From Bacteroidota bacterium (GTDB taxonomy: Bacteria > Bacteroidota > Ignavibacteria > Ignavibacteriales > Melioribacteraceae), in contig JAHJUE010000030.1 of the NCBI GenBank assembly GCA_018829205.1, forward strand, positions 1 to 64,000: a stretch of 64,000 bases of DNA, written 5' to 3'. Positions 8,132 to 16,631 of the stretch are shown one piece after another. Numbering within the stretch: position 1 is the first letter of the stretch; each line of letters starts with the position of its first letter. The notes beneath the pieces were generated by a model. The model was given only the letters and a program-made list of their open reading frames with translations, did no database searches and had not been told where the DNA came from. Made by a program: the position numbers and the translations under genes.

Positions 8132-10009
8132 ATGTCCGAAGAAGTAAAAGAGGCATTAAAAGAAGAAAAAGCAGCGAATGTTGACAGAAACAAATTTTTT
8201 AATGCAGATGAATATTCCGATGAAGAATTATTGTCATTGGAAAAACTTTACAACAAATCTTTCAGAGCCATTAAAGAAGGCGAAATCATCAAAGGTAAAA
8301 TTGTTGGTATCAGCGATGATAACGTTGTTCTTGATGTCGGCTTCAAATCAGACGGTACGATTTCTAAAAATGAATTCTCTGCTACTGAAGAATTAAAAAT
8401 CGGTCAGGAAGTTGATATTGTTATTGAAAGCGTTGAAGATGAAGAAGGAAACTTGGTGCTTAGTAAAAAACGCGCTGACTTCCTCAAAATTTGGGAAAGA
8501 ATTATCAGAGCTCACGATACCGAAGAAATTATTCCCGGTAAAATTCTTAAACGAATTAAAGGCGGTATGGTTGTCGACCTTACAGGAATTGAAGCATTCC
8601 TTCCAGGTTCGCAAATTGATATCCGTCCGGTTAGAGATTTTGACGCCTTTGTCGGTCAAACTATGGATTTCAAAATCGTTAAAATTAATATTCCTACAGA
8701 AAACGTTGTTGTTTCACATAAAGTACTTATTGAAGAAACAATTGCAGACCAAAGAAAAGAAATTCTTGATGGTTTAGAAAAAGGTCAAATTCTTGAAGGT
8801 ATTGTGAAAGCAATTACCGATTTCGGTGTGTTTATTGATCTTGGCGGTGTGGACGGTTTGGTTCACATAACCGACCTAAGCTGGGGAAGAATTAATCATC
8901 CAAGCGAAGTTGTTAAACTTGATGAAAAAATTAAAGTCGTAGTTACTGACTTTGATAAAGAAAAGAAAAGAATTTCTCTTAGTCTTAAACAATTGCTTCC
9001 GCATCCATGGCAGGAAATTGATGTCAAATACAAGATCGGCGATAAAGTTGCAGGCCGCGTAGTTTCTTTAACCGATTACGGTGCCTTTATAGAAATTGAA
9101 AAAGGAATTGAAGGACTAATACATATTTCGGAAATGAGCTGGACTCAGCACATTAGCCATCCTTCACAGTTTGTTTCAATGGGACAAATTGTTGAAGCGG
9201 TTATTTTAAGTCTTGATAAAGACGATAAAAAAATCTCACTTGGAATGAAACAATTAACACCTGATCCATGGGAAGAATTAATGAAAAAATATCCTGTCGG
9301 TTCTAAACATAAAGGTGTTGCGCGTAATTTAACCAACTTTGGTGTGTTTGTTGAACTTGAACCAGGTATTGATGGATTAGTTCATATATCTGACTTATCA
9401 TGGACTAAAAAAATCCGCCATCCCGGCGAAGTTGTTAAAAAAGGTGAAGACATTGAAATAGTTGTATTAGGTGTTGATACTGATCAAAGAAAAATCTCAT
9501 TGGGACATAAACAAGTAGAAGATAACCCATGGGAAAGATTTGAAAAAGAATACGCTGTTGGAAAACATACCGACGGTAAAGCTGTTAGAATAATTGAAAA
9601 AGGAGTAATTGTTGAACTTCCGCTTGGAGTTGACGGTTTTATTCCTGCAACTCAATTATCTACCTCTAAAATAAAAAACTTAAGTATAAGTTATCCTATT
9701 GATACTCAGCTCGGATTAAGAGTTGTAGAATTCGATAAAGAAAACAAGAAAATTGTCTTAAGTGCATTAGCTGCGGTTAAAGAAAAGTCGGATGAAGAAA
9801 TAATGAATTATATCCAGACACATAAACTTGAAAAAGTTACAGTTGAAGATATAAAAAATGCTGACGCCGGTAAATTTGATTCTTCGGATTTTAATTTATA
9901 CGAAGATTTAGATAAACCAGCTCCGGTTGTTTCCGAAAAAGCTGACTCCGCTTCAAAAGCCGAAGTTAAAAAAGAAGAAGCAAGCAATAATGAAGAAAGT
10001 AAAAAATAA
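8132..10009 (+). CDS. rpsA: 30S ribosomal protein S1
   Basis: A 625-residue protein with six S1 (OB-fold) repeats at roughly residues 50-118, 135-203, 220-290, 306-375, 391-462 and 478-550; the third to fifth carry the clear GxVxxxxDFGxFVxLxxGxxGLVHISxLSW pattern. S1 helps the 30S subunit bind and unfold mRNA. Acidic N- and C-terminal tails frame the repeats. A full AGGAGG lies 5 bases before the ATG, notable because S1 genes often lack one. It follows cmk by 87 bases and ends at a long-loop terminator. Confidence 0.96.
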   Translation: MSEEVKEALKEEKAANVDRNKFFNADEYSDEELLSLEKLYNKSFRAIKEGEIIKGKIVGISDDNVVLDVGFKSDGTISKNEFSATEELKIGQEVDIVIESVEDEEGNLVLSKKRADFLKIWERIIRAHDTEEIIPGKILKRIKGGMVVDLTGIEAFLPGSQIDIRPVRDFDAFVGQTMDFKIVKINIPTENVVVSHKVLIEETIADQRKEILDGLEKGQILEGIVKAITDFGVFIDLGGVDGLVHITDLSWGRINHPSEVVKLDEKIKVVVTDFDKEKKRISLSLKQLLPHPWQEIDVKYKIGDKVAGRVVSLTDYGAFIEIEKGIEGLIHISEMSWTQHISHPSQFVSMGQIVEAVILSLDKDDKKISLGMKQLTPDPWEELMKKYPVGSKHKGVARNLTNFGVFVELEPGIDGLVHISDLSWTKKIRHPGEVVKKGEDIEIVVLGVDTDQRKISLGHKQVEDNPWERFEKEYAVGKHTDGKAVRIIEKGVIVELPLGVDGFIPATQLSTSKIKNLSISYPIDTQLGLRVVEFDKENKKIVLSALAAVKEKSDEEIMNYIQTHKLEKVTVEDIKNADAGKFDSSDFNLYEDLDKPAPVVSEKADSASKAEVKKEEASNNEESKK

Positions 10010-10021
10010 GTGAAATAATTT

Positions 10022-10078
10022 AGGGCTGTATTTATTGGAAGTATTTTTTAACTTCATAATTTAATACAGCCCTTTTGA
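10022..10078 (+). terminator. Terminator of rpsA
   Basis: AGGGCTGTATT at 10022-10032 pairs with AATACAGCCCT at 10063-10073, followed by a short T-run. The 30-base loop holds a second small stem (GAAGT/ACTTC). Confidence 0.75.
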
Positions 10079-10100
10079 TTTTAAAAAAGGTTATAAACAA

Positions 10101-11429
10101 GTGCCTAAAGTTGCTTTTTATACATTGGGATGCAAACTTAACTTTTCAGAAACTTCAACCATAGGCGAACAGTTTTTGAATAAGGGTTTTAATATTGTCG
10201 AATTTAAAGATCATGCAGATGTTTATGTCATTAACACATGCACTGTGACTGATAACGCCGATAAAGAATGCAGACAAATTGTAAGAAGAGCGTTAAGAGA
10301 AAACCCAAATGCGTTTATTGCTGTAACCGGATGCTACGCGCAATTACGTCCGGATGAAATAGCCGAGATTGAAGGTGTTGATGCCGTTTTCGGCAGTAAT
10401 GAAAAGTTTAAAATCTTTTCTATTCTTGAAAGTTTTGAGAAAAAAGAATTATCATGTATATATGTCGCTGATACGGAAGAACTAAATAATGAGTTTAACT
10501 CAGCGCATTCAACCGACGCAGACAGCAGAACACGGGCGTTTTTTAAAATCCAGGACGGCTGTGATTATAAATGCACATTCTGTACTATACCGCTGGCCCG
10601 CGGTAAAAGCAGGAGTATGCATCATGAAGAAGTTATTTCACAATTTAAACAGCTTGTTAATTCAGGATATAAGGAAATAATACTTACAGGCGTTAATGTA
10701 GGCGATTACGGTAATTCATCCGATATAAAATTATATGATATTTTAAAAGATCTTGTAGAAATCCCGGGCGATTTCAGAATAAGAATCAGCTCTATTGAAC
10801 CCAATTTATTAACCGAAGACATTATAAAACTTACCGCCGAAAATAAAAAACTTTGCAGTCACTTTCATATTCCTTTGCAGAGTGGAAGTTCCGATGTGTT
10901 AAAATTAATGCAGCGGAGATATAACGCTTCATTTTATAAAGACAGAATTAATAAAATTAAAGAGTTGATTCCCGATTGCGGTATTGGGGTTGATGTAATT
11001 GTAGGATCTCCCGGCGAAACACATGAAAGGTTCCTCGAAACATATAATTTTATAAAAGATCTGCCAATTTCTTATCTGCATGTTTTTACATATTCCGAAA
11101 GGCCGAATACCAAAGCAATTAATATGCAGGGTAATGTTGAAATAGCAGAGCGAAGAAAAAGAAACAATATGCTGCGGATTTTAAGCGAGAAAAAAAGAAA
11201 CGAATTTTACAGAAGTATGATTGGAAAAGAATTAGAAGTAATTTTTGAACATCAAAATTATAATGGATTTATGAAAGGATTTTCATCAAATTACGTAAGA
11301 ATAATAAATTCATTTAATGAAAATTTAATAAATAAAATTACACCGGTATTAATTAAAGAAATTAAGGAGAATGAAGGTATAGCCGAAACTTATACTGTTA
11401 ATAATACACTAACCACATTAGCCGGGTAA
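10101..11429 (+). CDS. mtaB: tRNA (N6-threonylcarbamoyladenosine(37)-C2) methylthiotransferase MtaB
   Basis: A 442-residue radical-SAM enzyme that converts t6A37 to ms2t6A37 in ANN-decoding tRNAs. The N-terminal methylthiotransferase domain has Cys11, Cys47 and Cys78 for the auxiliary cluster; the radical-SAM CxxxCxxC is Cys154, Cys158, Cys161 (CDYKCTFC). A TRAM-like tail ends the protein. TLGCKLNFSE at the N-terminus is typical of MtaB and not MiaB. The start is GTG at 10101, with AAGG 10 bases before it; no better ATG lies upstream in frame. It follows the rpsA terminator by about 25 bases and is followed 4 bases later by the next gene. Confidence 0.93.
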   Translation: MPKVAFYTLGCKLNFSETSTIGEQFLNKGFNIVEFKDHADVYVINTCTVTDNADKECRQIVRRALRENPNAFIAVTGCYAQLRPDEIAEIEGVDAVFGSNEKFKIFSILESFEKKELSCIYVADTEELNNEFNSAHSTDADSRTRAFFKIQDGCDYKCTFCTIPLARGKSRSMHHEEVISQFKQLVNSGYKEIILTGVNVGDYGNSSDIKLYDILKDLVEIPGDFRIRISSIEPNLLTEDIIKLTAENKKLCSHFHIPLQSGSSDVLKLMQRRYNASFYKDRINKIKELIPDCGIGVDVIVGSPGETHERFLETYNFIKDLPISYLHVFTYSERPNTKAINMQGNVEIAERRKRNNMLRILSEKKRNEFYRSMIGKELEVIFEHQNYNGFMKGFSSNYVRIINSFNENLINKITPVLIKEIKENEGIAETYTVNNTLTTLAG

Positions 11430-11433
11430 ATTT

Positions 11434-12165
11434 ATGAAAAAAGTAATCTTAATCTTAATTTTTACAGCCGCAATAATTTCTGCTCAGCAGAATAATGAAA
11501 ACTCTCTTCTTTCTTTAAGAAACAAAATTAATATTCAAACCGATGATATGGCATCTTTCTCATTTTCTTCAGAACGAGAGAAAAAAAGCCCGATGCTTGC
11601 AATTGCTTATTCCTTATTATTGCCTGGTATGGGAGAACTGTACGGCGGAGATTATAGTCTGGGTAAATATTTAACAATTGCAGACGCTGTATTCTGGGGC
11701 GGAGTGATTGGATTAAATGCATACGGCAATTACCAGAAGGATAATTATCAAGCGTTTGCTCAAACTACCGGAGGCGTAAATATTGACGGTAAAGATGAAC
11801 AATATTATGCTGACATAAGTGAATACATTAGCATTGAGCAATTTAATACCGAACAGGAAAAATACAGGGATTTTGAAAATATTTATAACGAAGAAACACA
11901 CTACTGGAACTGGAGTGATAATAAAACCCGCCAGGAATACAGGGGCATGTGGTCCAAAAGTGAGAGCGCGTATAATAATGTAAGATTCGCTGTTGGCGCC
12001 TTGGTGCTTAACAGAATAATTAGCGCGATAAACGCGGTGCGTATTGTTGCCGCCTACAATAAAAGTATTAATGAAGAATTGAGCTGGAATGTTTCAGTAG
12101 GTTTAAAAAAATACAGCGTAAATCTGCCTACGAGTTTGAATCTTAATTTTAATACTACATTTTAA
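11434..12165 (+). CDS. DUF5683-like membrane protein
   Basis: A 243-residue protein with a signal peptide (1-17, cleavage after ISAQ). A hydrophobic segment reading LLLPGMGELYGGDYSLGKYL, a second hydrophobic stretch at about 80-96 and a third near 180-200 (ALVLNRIISAINAV) match the pattern of the Bacteroidota family DUF5683, small envelope proteins of unknown function. The C-terminal strand SVNLPTSLNLNFNTTF ends in an aromatic residue, as in some outer-membrane proteins. It lies 4 bases after mtaB, so it is probably co-transcribed. Function unknown. Confidence 0.6.
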   Translation: MKKVILILIFTAAIISAQQNNENSLLSLRNKINIQTDDMASFSFSSEREKKSPMLAIAYSLLLPGMGELYGGDYSLGKYLTIADAVFWGGVIGLNAYGNYQKDNYQAFAQTTGGVNIDGKDEQYYADISEYISIEQFNTEQEKYRDFENIYNEETHYWNWSDNKTRQEYRGMWSKSESAYNNVRFAVGALVLNRIISAINAVRIVAAYNKSINEELSWNVSVGLKKYSVNLPTSLNLNFNTTF

Positions 12166-12170
12166 AACTT

Positions 12171-12246
12171 TGTGCCCCTGCCTACCGGCAGGCAGGTTTG
12201 TGTCTTTGTGGCAAAAAAAAGCCACGAAGGCACAGAGACACTAAGA
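12171..12246. repeat. Palindromic intergenic repeat before truA
   Basis: CCTGCC/GGCAGG (12177-12182 and 12191-12196) forms one hairpin, and TGTGTCTTTGTGGC, an A8 loop, then GCCACGAAGGCACAGAGACA forms a second long imperfect hairpin. These are the kinds of GC-rich dispersed palindromes I know from many Bacteroidota and related genomes. It sits between the DUF5683-like gene and truA and supplies a false in-frame N-terminal extension of truA. Confidence 0.7.
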
Positions 12247-12260
12247 AAACAAATCTCTTC

Positions 12261-12995
12261 ATGAAAAACTACAAACTAATAATCCAATACGACGGCACAA
12301 ACTACGCAGGCTGGCAGATTCAAAATAACGCCGTAACGATTCAGGAAAAAATTACATCGGCTATTGAGACCCTAACAAAAGAAAAAATCAATTTAATTGG
12401 GTCTGGCAGAACTGACGCCGGTGTACATGCGTTTGGACAGTCCGCTAATTTCAGATGCGAAAACGAAATAGACATATACAAATTTATGTATTCGCTTAAC
12501 TCATTGCTGCCCGACGATATTTCAATTGATAAAATGGAAGAAGTAGATGAAAATTTTCATGCGAGGTTTGACGCAAAAAAAAGAGCCTACATGTATTTTA
12601 TTAATGAAAGAAAATCTCCGTTTTATAAAAGGTATTCATATCAATATGGCGGTTTTAAAGATCTTTCGATTGATTATCTGAATGAAATCAGCAAGCCGAT
12701 TTTAGGAGTGCACGACTTTACATCGTTGTCAAAAAAAACCGATGAACAGGAAAACAAGAATTGCGAGATCTATAATGTCTGCTGGAAACGCACAGGCGGA
12801 TTTGTTGTTTTTTATATTAATGCAAGCAGGTACTTAAGAGGCATGGTGAGGACAATTGTCGGGTCGGTATTATATGCAGCTAAAAATAATTTAAACGAAA
12901 ATTATCTTACGGAAGTAATAAATAAACTTGACCGTGAAGCAGCTGCAGAAGCAGCTCCGGCAAAAGGATTGTTTCTATTTAAGGTGAAATACTAA
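12261..12995 (+). CDS. truA: tRNA pseudouridine(38-40) synthase TruA
   Basis: A 244-residue enzyme that isomerises uridines 38-40 in the tRNA anticodon arm. The catalytic motif GSGRTDAGVHA places the aspartate at residue 52 (Asp60 in E. coli). FHARFDAKKRAYMYFI and ASRYLRGMVRTIVG are further family motifs. I start it at ATG 12261: an upstream in-frame TTG at 12198 would add 21 Lys/Arg/Cys-rich residues that are encoded by the palindromic repeat and have no counterpart in TruA. No strong ribosome binding site is seen at either start. Confidence 0.93.
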   Translation: MKNYKLIIQYDGTNYAGWQIQNNAVTIQEKITSAIETLTKEKINLIGSGRTDAGVHAFGQSANFRCENEIDIYKFMYSLNSLLPDDISIDKMEEVDENFHARFDAKKRAYMYFINERKSPFYKRYSYQYGGFKDLSIDYLNEISKPILGVHDFTSLSKKTDEQENKNCEIYNVCWKRTGGFVVFYINASRYLRGMVRTIVGSVLYAAKNNLNENYLTEVINKLDREAAAEAAPAKGLFLFKVKY

Positions 12996-13079
12996 TTTAT
13001 TTATAAATGCCTATATCTTTATTAGATAAAAAATGTGAGGCAGTTTAAATTATAACGATTAATTGCTTAGTATTAATAA

Positions 13080-13904
13080 TTATTTTTTAAAAGAAATTCC
13101 GATTCCCGCACCCGGATACCAATGATTCAAAGGCTCTTCCTTAAAAAATAAAAACTGTCTGCCGTTTTCAATCGAAAACTTATATAACTTATCCGAATAG
13201 TGAGAATTATCGCCAAGTATAACCGCGTTGTCCGAAAGTTTTTCTTTTATTGTCAGATATTCTTGATATTCATATTCTGAAGAATGATCGCTGTCGTTAA
13301 TAAAAAGATCAATTTTTTTATCAAACTTTTTAAGTGTTTCTATCGAATCGCCGTACAATATTTCGCCATGGTTTTTATAAATGCCGTCGAATAAATAACC
13401 GGCTTTTAAATTTATGTCTGTGCCGTAATAGTAACCTTCAAAACCCTCTGATTTATTTTTTATTAATGCGGAAGTTAAAACACACGAGCCCATTCCTTTA
13501 TCGACACCGGTTTCTATAATAATTTTCGGTTTTAATATTCTTACAAGCGCATACCAGCCGACTCTTCTACCGTACTTAAAATTATAGTCGGTTTTCCCGC
13601 TTTCGGTACTTTTTGAAATCATCATTCTAAAATGATTAATTAATTCCTGATCAGATTCAATTTCATTAATATAATCTATTATTTCGTTAATGCTTTTTCC
13701 TGTAATATTTGCAAGCAGGGCTGCTAAATAGTTTTTATTCTTTTTATTCAATTCATAAATAAAATTTGTGGTTTCTCTTGAAACGAAAAGCCATTTAACA
13801 TAATGTTTAACAATGCCGGAAACATACTTATAAGTTTTTATCATTCTGTAAAAGAAAAGAATAATTCTTCCAGCGGCGGGGATGTTTAATAGAAAATTTT
13901 TCAT
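13080..13904 (-). CDS. Class I SAM-dependent methyltransferase (Methyltransf_24-like)
   Basis: A 274-residue protein. Residues about 115-270 form a Rossmann methyltransferase: motif I is IIIETGVDKGMGSCVL, then YYGTDINL, GDSIETLKKF, and LFINDSDHSSEYEYQEY, which resembles the DGxHxYExxxxD pattern of Methyltransf_24. The first ~40 residues are hydrophobic and basic and may associate with the membrane. The C-terminus NHWYPGAGIGISFKK is unusual. Single gene, convergent with truA. The substrate cannot be told; neighbours give no clue. Confidence 0.75.
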   Translation of the reverse strand: MKNFLLNIPAAGRIILFFYRMIKTYKYVSGIVKHYVKWLFVSRETTNFIYELNKKNKNYLAALLANITGKSINEIIDYINEIESDQELINHFRMMISKSTESGKTDYNFKYGRRVGWYALVRILKPKIIIETGVDKGMGSCVLTSALIKNKSEGFEGYYYGTDINLKAGYLFDGIYKNHGEILYGDSIETLKKFDKKIDLFINDSDHSSEYEYQEYLTIKEKLSDNAVILGDNSHYSDKLYKFSIENGRQFLFFKEEPLNHWYPGAGIGISFKK

Positions 13905-14040
13905 TTAACCGGTCTCGTATTGAATTTTATTTTTATCATTTAAAATATAAAAATAGTAGCAGAAACATCGTTATAATTTATTCTAATTTTATTAGATTAC
14001 CTCCGTAATAGATAATTATTATTAGAAAATTGGAAATTAT

Positions 14041-14796
14041 ATGCTGAATCTCGAAAAGAAAGTTGTACTGATAACCGGCGGTTCAAGTGGAATAGGCGCG
14101 GCGTGCGTCAAACTTTTTGCAAAAGCCGGAGCAAATGTCGCCTTCACATACAATAAAAATAAGGGCGCCGCTTTCCAATTAATAAACTCGTTGAGTAATG
14201 AAAACAAAATAATTGCTTATAAAACAAAAATAGAATCCGAAACAAGTATTAATAAAACTGTTAAGTCGGTTCTAAATGATTTTAATAGGATTGATATTTT
14301 AGTAAACAACGCCGGAGTTTGGGAAGAAGGAAAGATTGAAGAAATGACATTAGAACATTGGGATAGAACAATTAAAATAAATTTAACCGGGACATTCCTT
14401 TTTACAAAAGCAGTTGTACCTCATATGAAAAAAAATAAGTATGGAAGAATTATTAATATTTCTTCTACTGCCGGTCAGAGAGGAGAAGCAACATATTCAC
14501 ATTACGCCGCTTCAAAGGGAGGTATGATTTCATTTACAAAATCTCTAGCTGCAGAACTCGGAGAATTTAATATCACTACCAATTCAGTCGCCCCGGGCTG
14601 GGTAATAACGGAAATGACCGATGAGGTATTTTCCGATAAAAAATATCTTAAAAAGGAAGCCGACAAAATACCAACGAAAAGAATTGCGACGGCTGAAGAT
14701 ATAGCAGGGTCTGTTCTATTTTTAGCTTCTGATTTAGCGCGTCAAATTAACGGAGAAATATTAAACGTAAACGGAGGATCGGTACTCTGCGGTTAA
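14041..14796 (+). CDS. SDR-family oxidoreductase, FabG-like
   Basis: A 251-residue NAD(P)-dependent short-chain dehydrogenase. Cofactor motif TGGSSGIG (12-19), NNAG (89-92), Asn114, and the catalytic Ser142-Tyr155-Lys159 set in ISSTAGQRGEATYSHYAASK. ATYSHYAASKGGMISFTKSLA and the final GGSVLCG resemble 3-oxoacyl-ACP reductase. It stands alone and not in a fatty-acid cluster, so it may be a paralogue with another substrate. No clear ribosome binding site. A strong hairpin follows. Confidence 0.85.
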   Translation: MLNLEKKVVLITGGSSGIGAACVKLFAKAGANVAFTYNKNKGAAFQLINSLSNENKIIAYKTKIESETSINKTVKSVLNDFNRIDILVNNAGVWEEGKIEEMTLEHWDRTIKINLTGTFLFTKAVVPHMKKNKYGRIINISSTAGQRGEATYSHYAASKGGMISFTKSLAAELGEFNITTNSVAPGWVITEMTDEVFSDKKYLKKEADKIPTKRIATAEDIAGSVLFLASDLARQINGEILNVNGGSVLCG

Positions 14797-14810
14797 TAAT
14801 ATTTTGAAAT

Positions 14811-14842
14811 GTGCTGCTGAATATTTTCAGCAGCACTTAATT
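14811..14842. terminator. Hairpin between convergent SDR and SnoaL-like genes
   Basis: GTGCTGCTGA (14811-14820) pairs with TCAGCAGCAC (14827-14836), a 10-bp stem with a 6-base loop, followed by TTAATTAATT. It has no pure T-run but sits where both genes need an end. Confidence 0.6.
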
Positions 14843-14863
14843 AATTAACAATATTCTTGAGTT

Positions 14864-15370
14864 CTAATTAGATGAATTAACCTTCCTGTATTCTGAAAGG
14901 AAAGGCGCGTAATCGGCATAATCTCTATGTTCGGAAACTAATCCGTTTTCTACTTTTAGTATTGTTATTATCGGCATAACCGATCTAACTGTTTTGCCGT
15001 TTCTTAAATTAGTTGTCCAATCCAAATTGCCTTCAAATATTGCATGATTGCCGGAATAAAAAGAACGGATTTTTGTGAATTTCATCTCTTCAATCGTAGC
15101 ATAAGCTTCTCTGAATGTTTTCATAACGGCAATTTTACCATATTTCATAACCGAATTAAAAATTGGCTGCCCTGTGGGATCTCCAAATGACGAACTATCG
15201 GCAAGTAATTGCTCTAAATTATCCCAATCCATTAAAATGTAGGATGAAAAATATTCTTCGCCGACTATTTTAGTATTTGCTGTTTGTTTTTCAAAGGAAT
15301 TTTCTTCTTGAGCAAATAATTGTATTGCAACGAAAAGAAAACATATAATAAATCTGAAAATTCTGTTCAT
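14864..15370 (-). CDS. Exported SnoaL-like (NTF2 superfamily) protein
   Basis: A 168-residue protein with a signal peptide (cleavage likely after LFAQ, residue 20). The mature part has the NTF2/SnoaL cone-fold pattern: an N-terminal helix with YFSSYILMDWDNLEQLLADSSSFGDP, a helix with MKTFREAY, and strands ending in ILKVENGLVSEHRDYADY. Such domains bind or isomerise small molecules; no catalytic assignment is possible. It lies 31 bases (from the stop) after the T9SS propeller gene on the same strand, so the two are likely co-transcribed. Confidence 0.7.
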   Translation of the reverse strand: MNRIFRFIICFLFVAIQLFAQEENSFEKQTANTKIVGEEYFSSYILMDWDNLEQLLADSSSFGDPTGQPIFNSVMKYGKIAVMKTFREAYATIEEMKFTKIRSFYSGNHAIFEGNLDWTTNLRNGKTVRSVMPIITILKVENGLVSEHRDYADYAPFLSEYRKVNSSN

Positions 15371-15401
15371 TGGTTGCCTCTTTTTATAGAATTAAATAGA
15401 A

Positions 15402-16538
15402 TTATTTTATAACTGCCATTTTTTTCGAATACATATAACCATTAGCATTAAGCTGATATATATATACTCCTGAATTAAGTCCTGAAGAGTTAAAATTGAT
15501 TTCGTAAATTCCATTTGACTGATACTTATTAACTAATGTTGAGATTTTTTCGCCTAATAAATTATATACTGTAAGATTTACGAATCCCGGCTTATAAAGC
15601 GAATATTTAATAATAGTGCTGGGATTAAACGGATTCGGATAATTTTGTTCAAGTGAAAAATCTTTTGGAATTATATCCACAGAATTGACAGCTGTTGTAG
15701 TTTGTTTCACTCCTGTAATCATCCTAAGCGAACGGCTGGAATAGTCGGATACATAAATTGTATCACCCGTTGAAGTTGCCGCTATTCCGTTGGGATTATT
15801 AAAAGTAGCTTCGAGCGCCGGACCGTCTGCTTTTCCTTTGCTTCCGTTTCCGGCAAAAACTGTTTGACCGCTTCCGTCAATTGCGACTTTGTATATTCTA
15901 TGATCCTGGTAGGCGGTTGCATAAATATAATTATCTATCAAAATCATAAATCCCAGCCATCCGGGAAGCTGACCTATGACTGTAAAAGTGTTCCCGTTTG
16001 TTACTTTGAATATTTTTCCGTCATTAAAATTACCGATGTACAATATTCCGCTTTCATCTTTTAATACACCGATTGGTCCATTTAAAACTCCTCCGCTGTA
16101 TAAAGATGTAATATTCTTATTTTTATCGATTACTGAAATTTTAGAATCGGTGTAGTTGGCCACATATAATAATCCGTCTTTATCAAAATACAATTCGCTC
16201 GGTTTATCAATGTCAATAAATTCTTCAACTTTTCCGTCTAATCCGACTTTGTGAATTTTATTTAATCCTACACTAGGCACATATAAAAATCCGTCAGGCC
16301 CGAATTTTAAACCGTTCGGGCTTAAAAAGTCATTTGCGAAAATACTTGTTACTCCAGATTTGGTAATTTTAGTAACGGTTTTACCATAATAAAGAGAAGC
16401 ATAAATATTCCCTTGGTTGTCAATTGCTAAACCGTCATTAAAAGATGATGGACCTGCCACAACTGTGGATACGGTCTGCGCAAATGATAGATTAAAAGCA
16501 GCGGTAAAAAACAATAATAATTTGTAGATGAGTTTCAA
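15402..16538 (-). CDS. Secreted NHL/SMP-30-like beta-propeller with T9SS sorting domain
   Basis: About 378 residues. A signal peptide (ending NLSFAQ) precedes six or so NHL-type repeats (residues ~25-275) such as GLAIDNQGNIYASLY, GLKFGPDGFLYVPS, and a C-terminal type IX secretion sorting domain (about 295-378) with QNYPNPFNPSTIIKYSL and GVYIYQLNANG. The protein is thus expected at the cell surface or outside. The frame opens at TTG 16550, but GGAGGGG sits just before a second TTG at 16538, which starts the signal peptide directly; I use 16538. Ligand or enzymatic role unknown. Confidence 0.85.
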   Translation of the reverse strand: MKLIYKLLLFFTAAFNLSFAQTVSTVVAGPSSFNDGLAIDNQGNIYASLYYGKTVTKITKSGVTSIFANDFLSPNGLKFGPDGFLYVPSVGLNKIHKVGLDGKVEEFIDIDKPSELYFDKDGLLYVANYTDSKISVIDKNKNITSLYSGGVLNGPIGVLKDESGILYIGNFNDGKIFKVTNGNTFTVIGQLPGWLGFMILIDNYIYATAYQDHRIYKVAIDGSGQTVFAGNGSKGKADGPALEATFNNPNGIAATSTGDTIYVSDYSSRSLRMITGVKQTTTAVNSVDIIPKDFSLEQNYPNPFNPSTIIKYSLYKPGFVNLTVYNLLGEKISTLVNKYQSNGIYEINFNSSGLNSGVYIYQLNANGYMYSKKMAVIK

Positions 16539-16631
16539 TTTCCCCTCCAATTTTTAAGTTCGAGGGCAAAAGTAGAGCAATTATCCGTTATTGTCGTTCG
16601 GCTCTATAAAACCGGACATAAATAATTAAAT

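Noticed and set aside
8412-8777. 121-codon plus-strand frame inside rpsA
   Set aside because: Overlaps the S1 domains in another frame; no independent support.
13080-13904. Methyltransferase as part of a restriction-modification system
   Set aside because: It has a small-molecule or sugar-type Methyltransf_24 pattern, no DNA methylase motif IV (N/D-P-P-Y/F), and no nuclease or specificity gene nearby.
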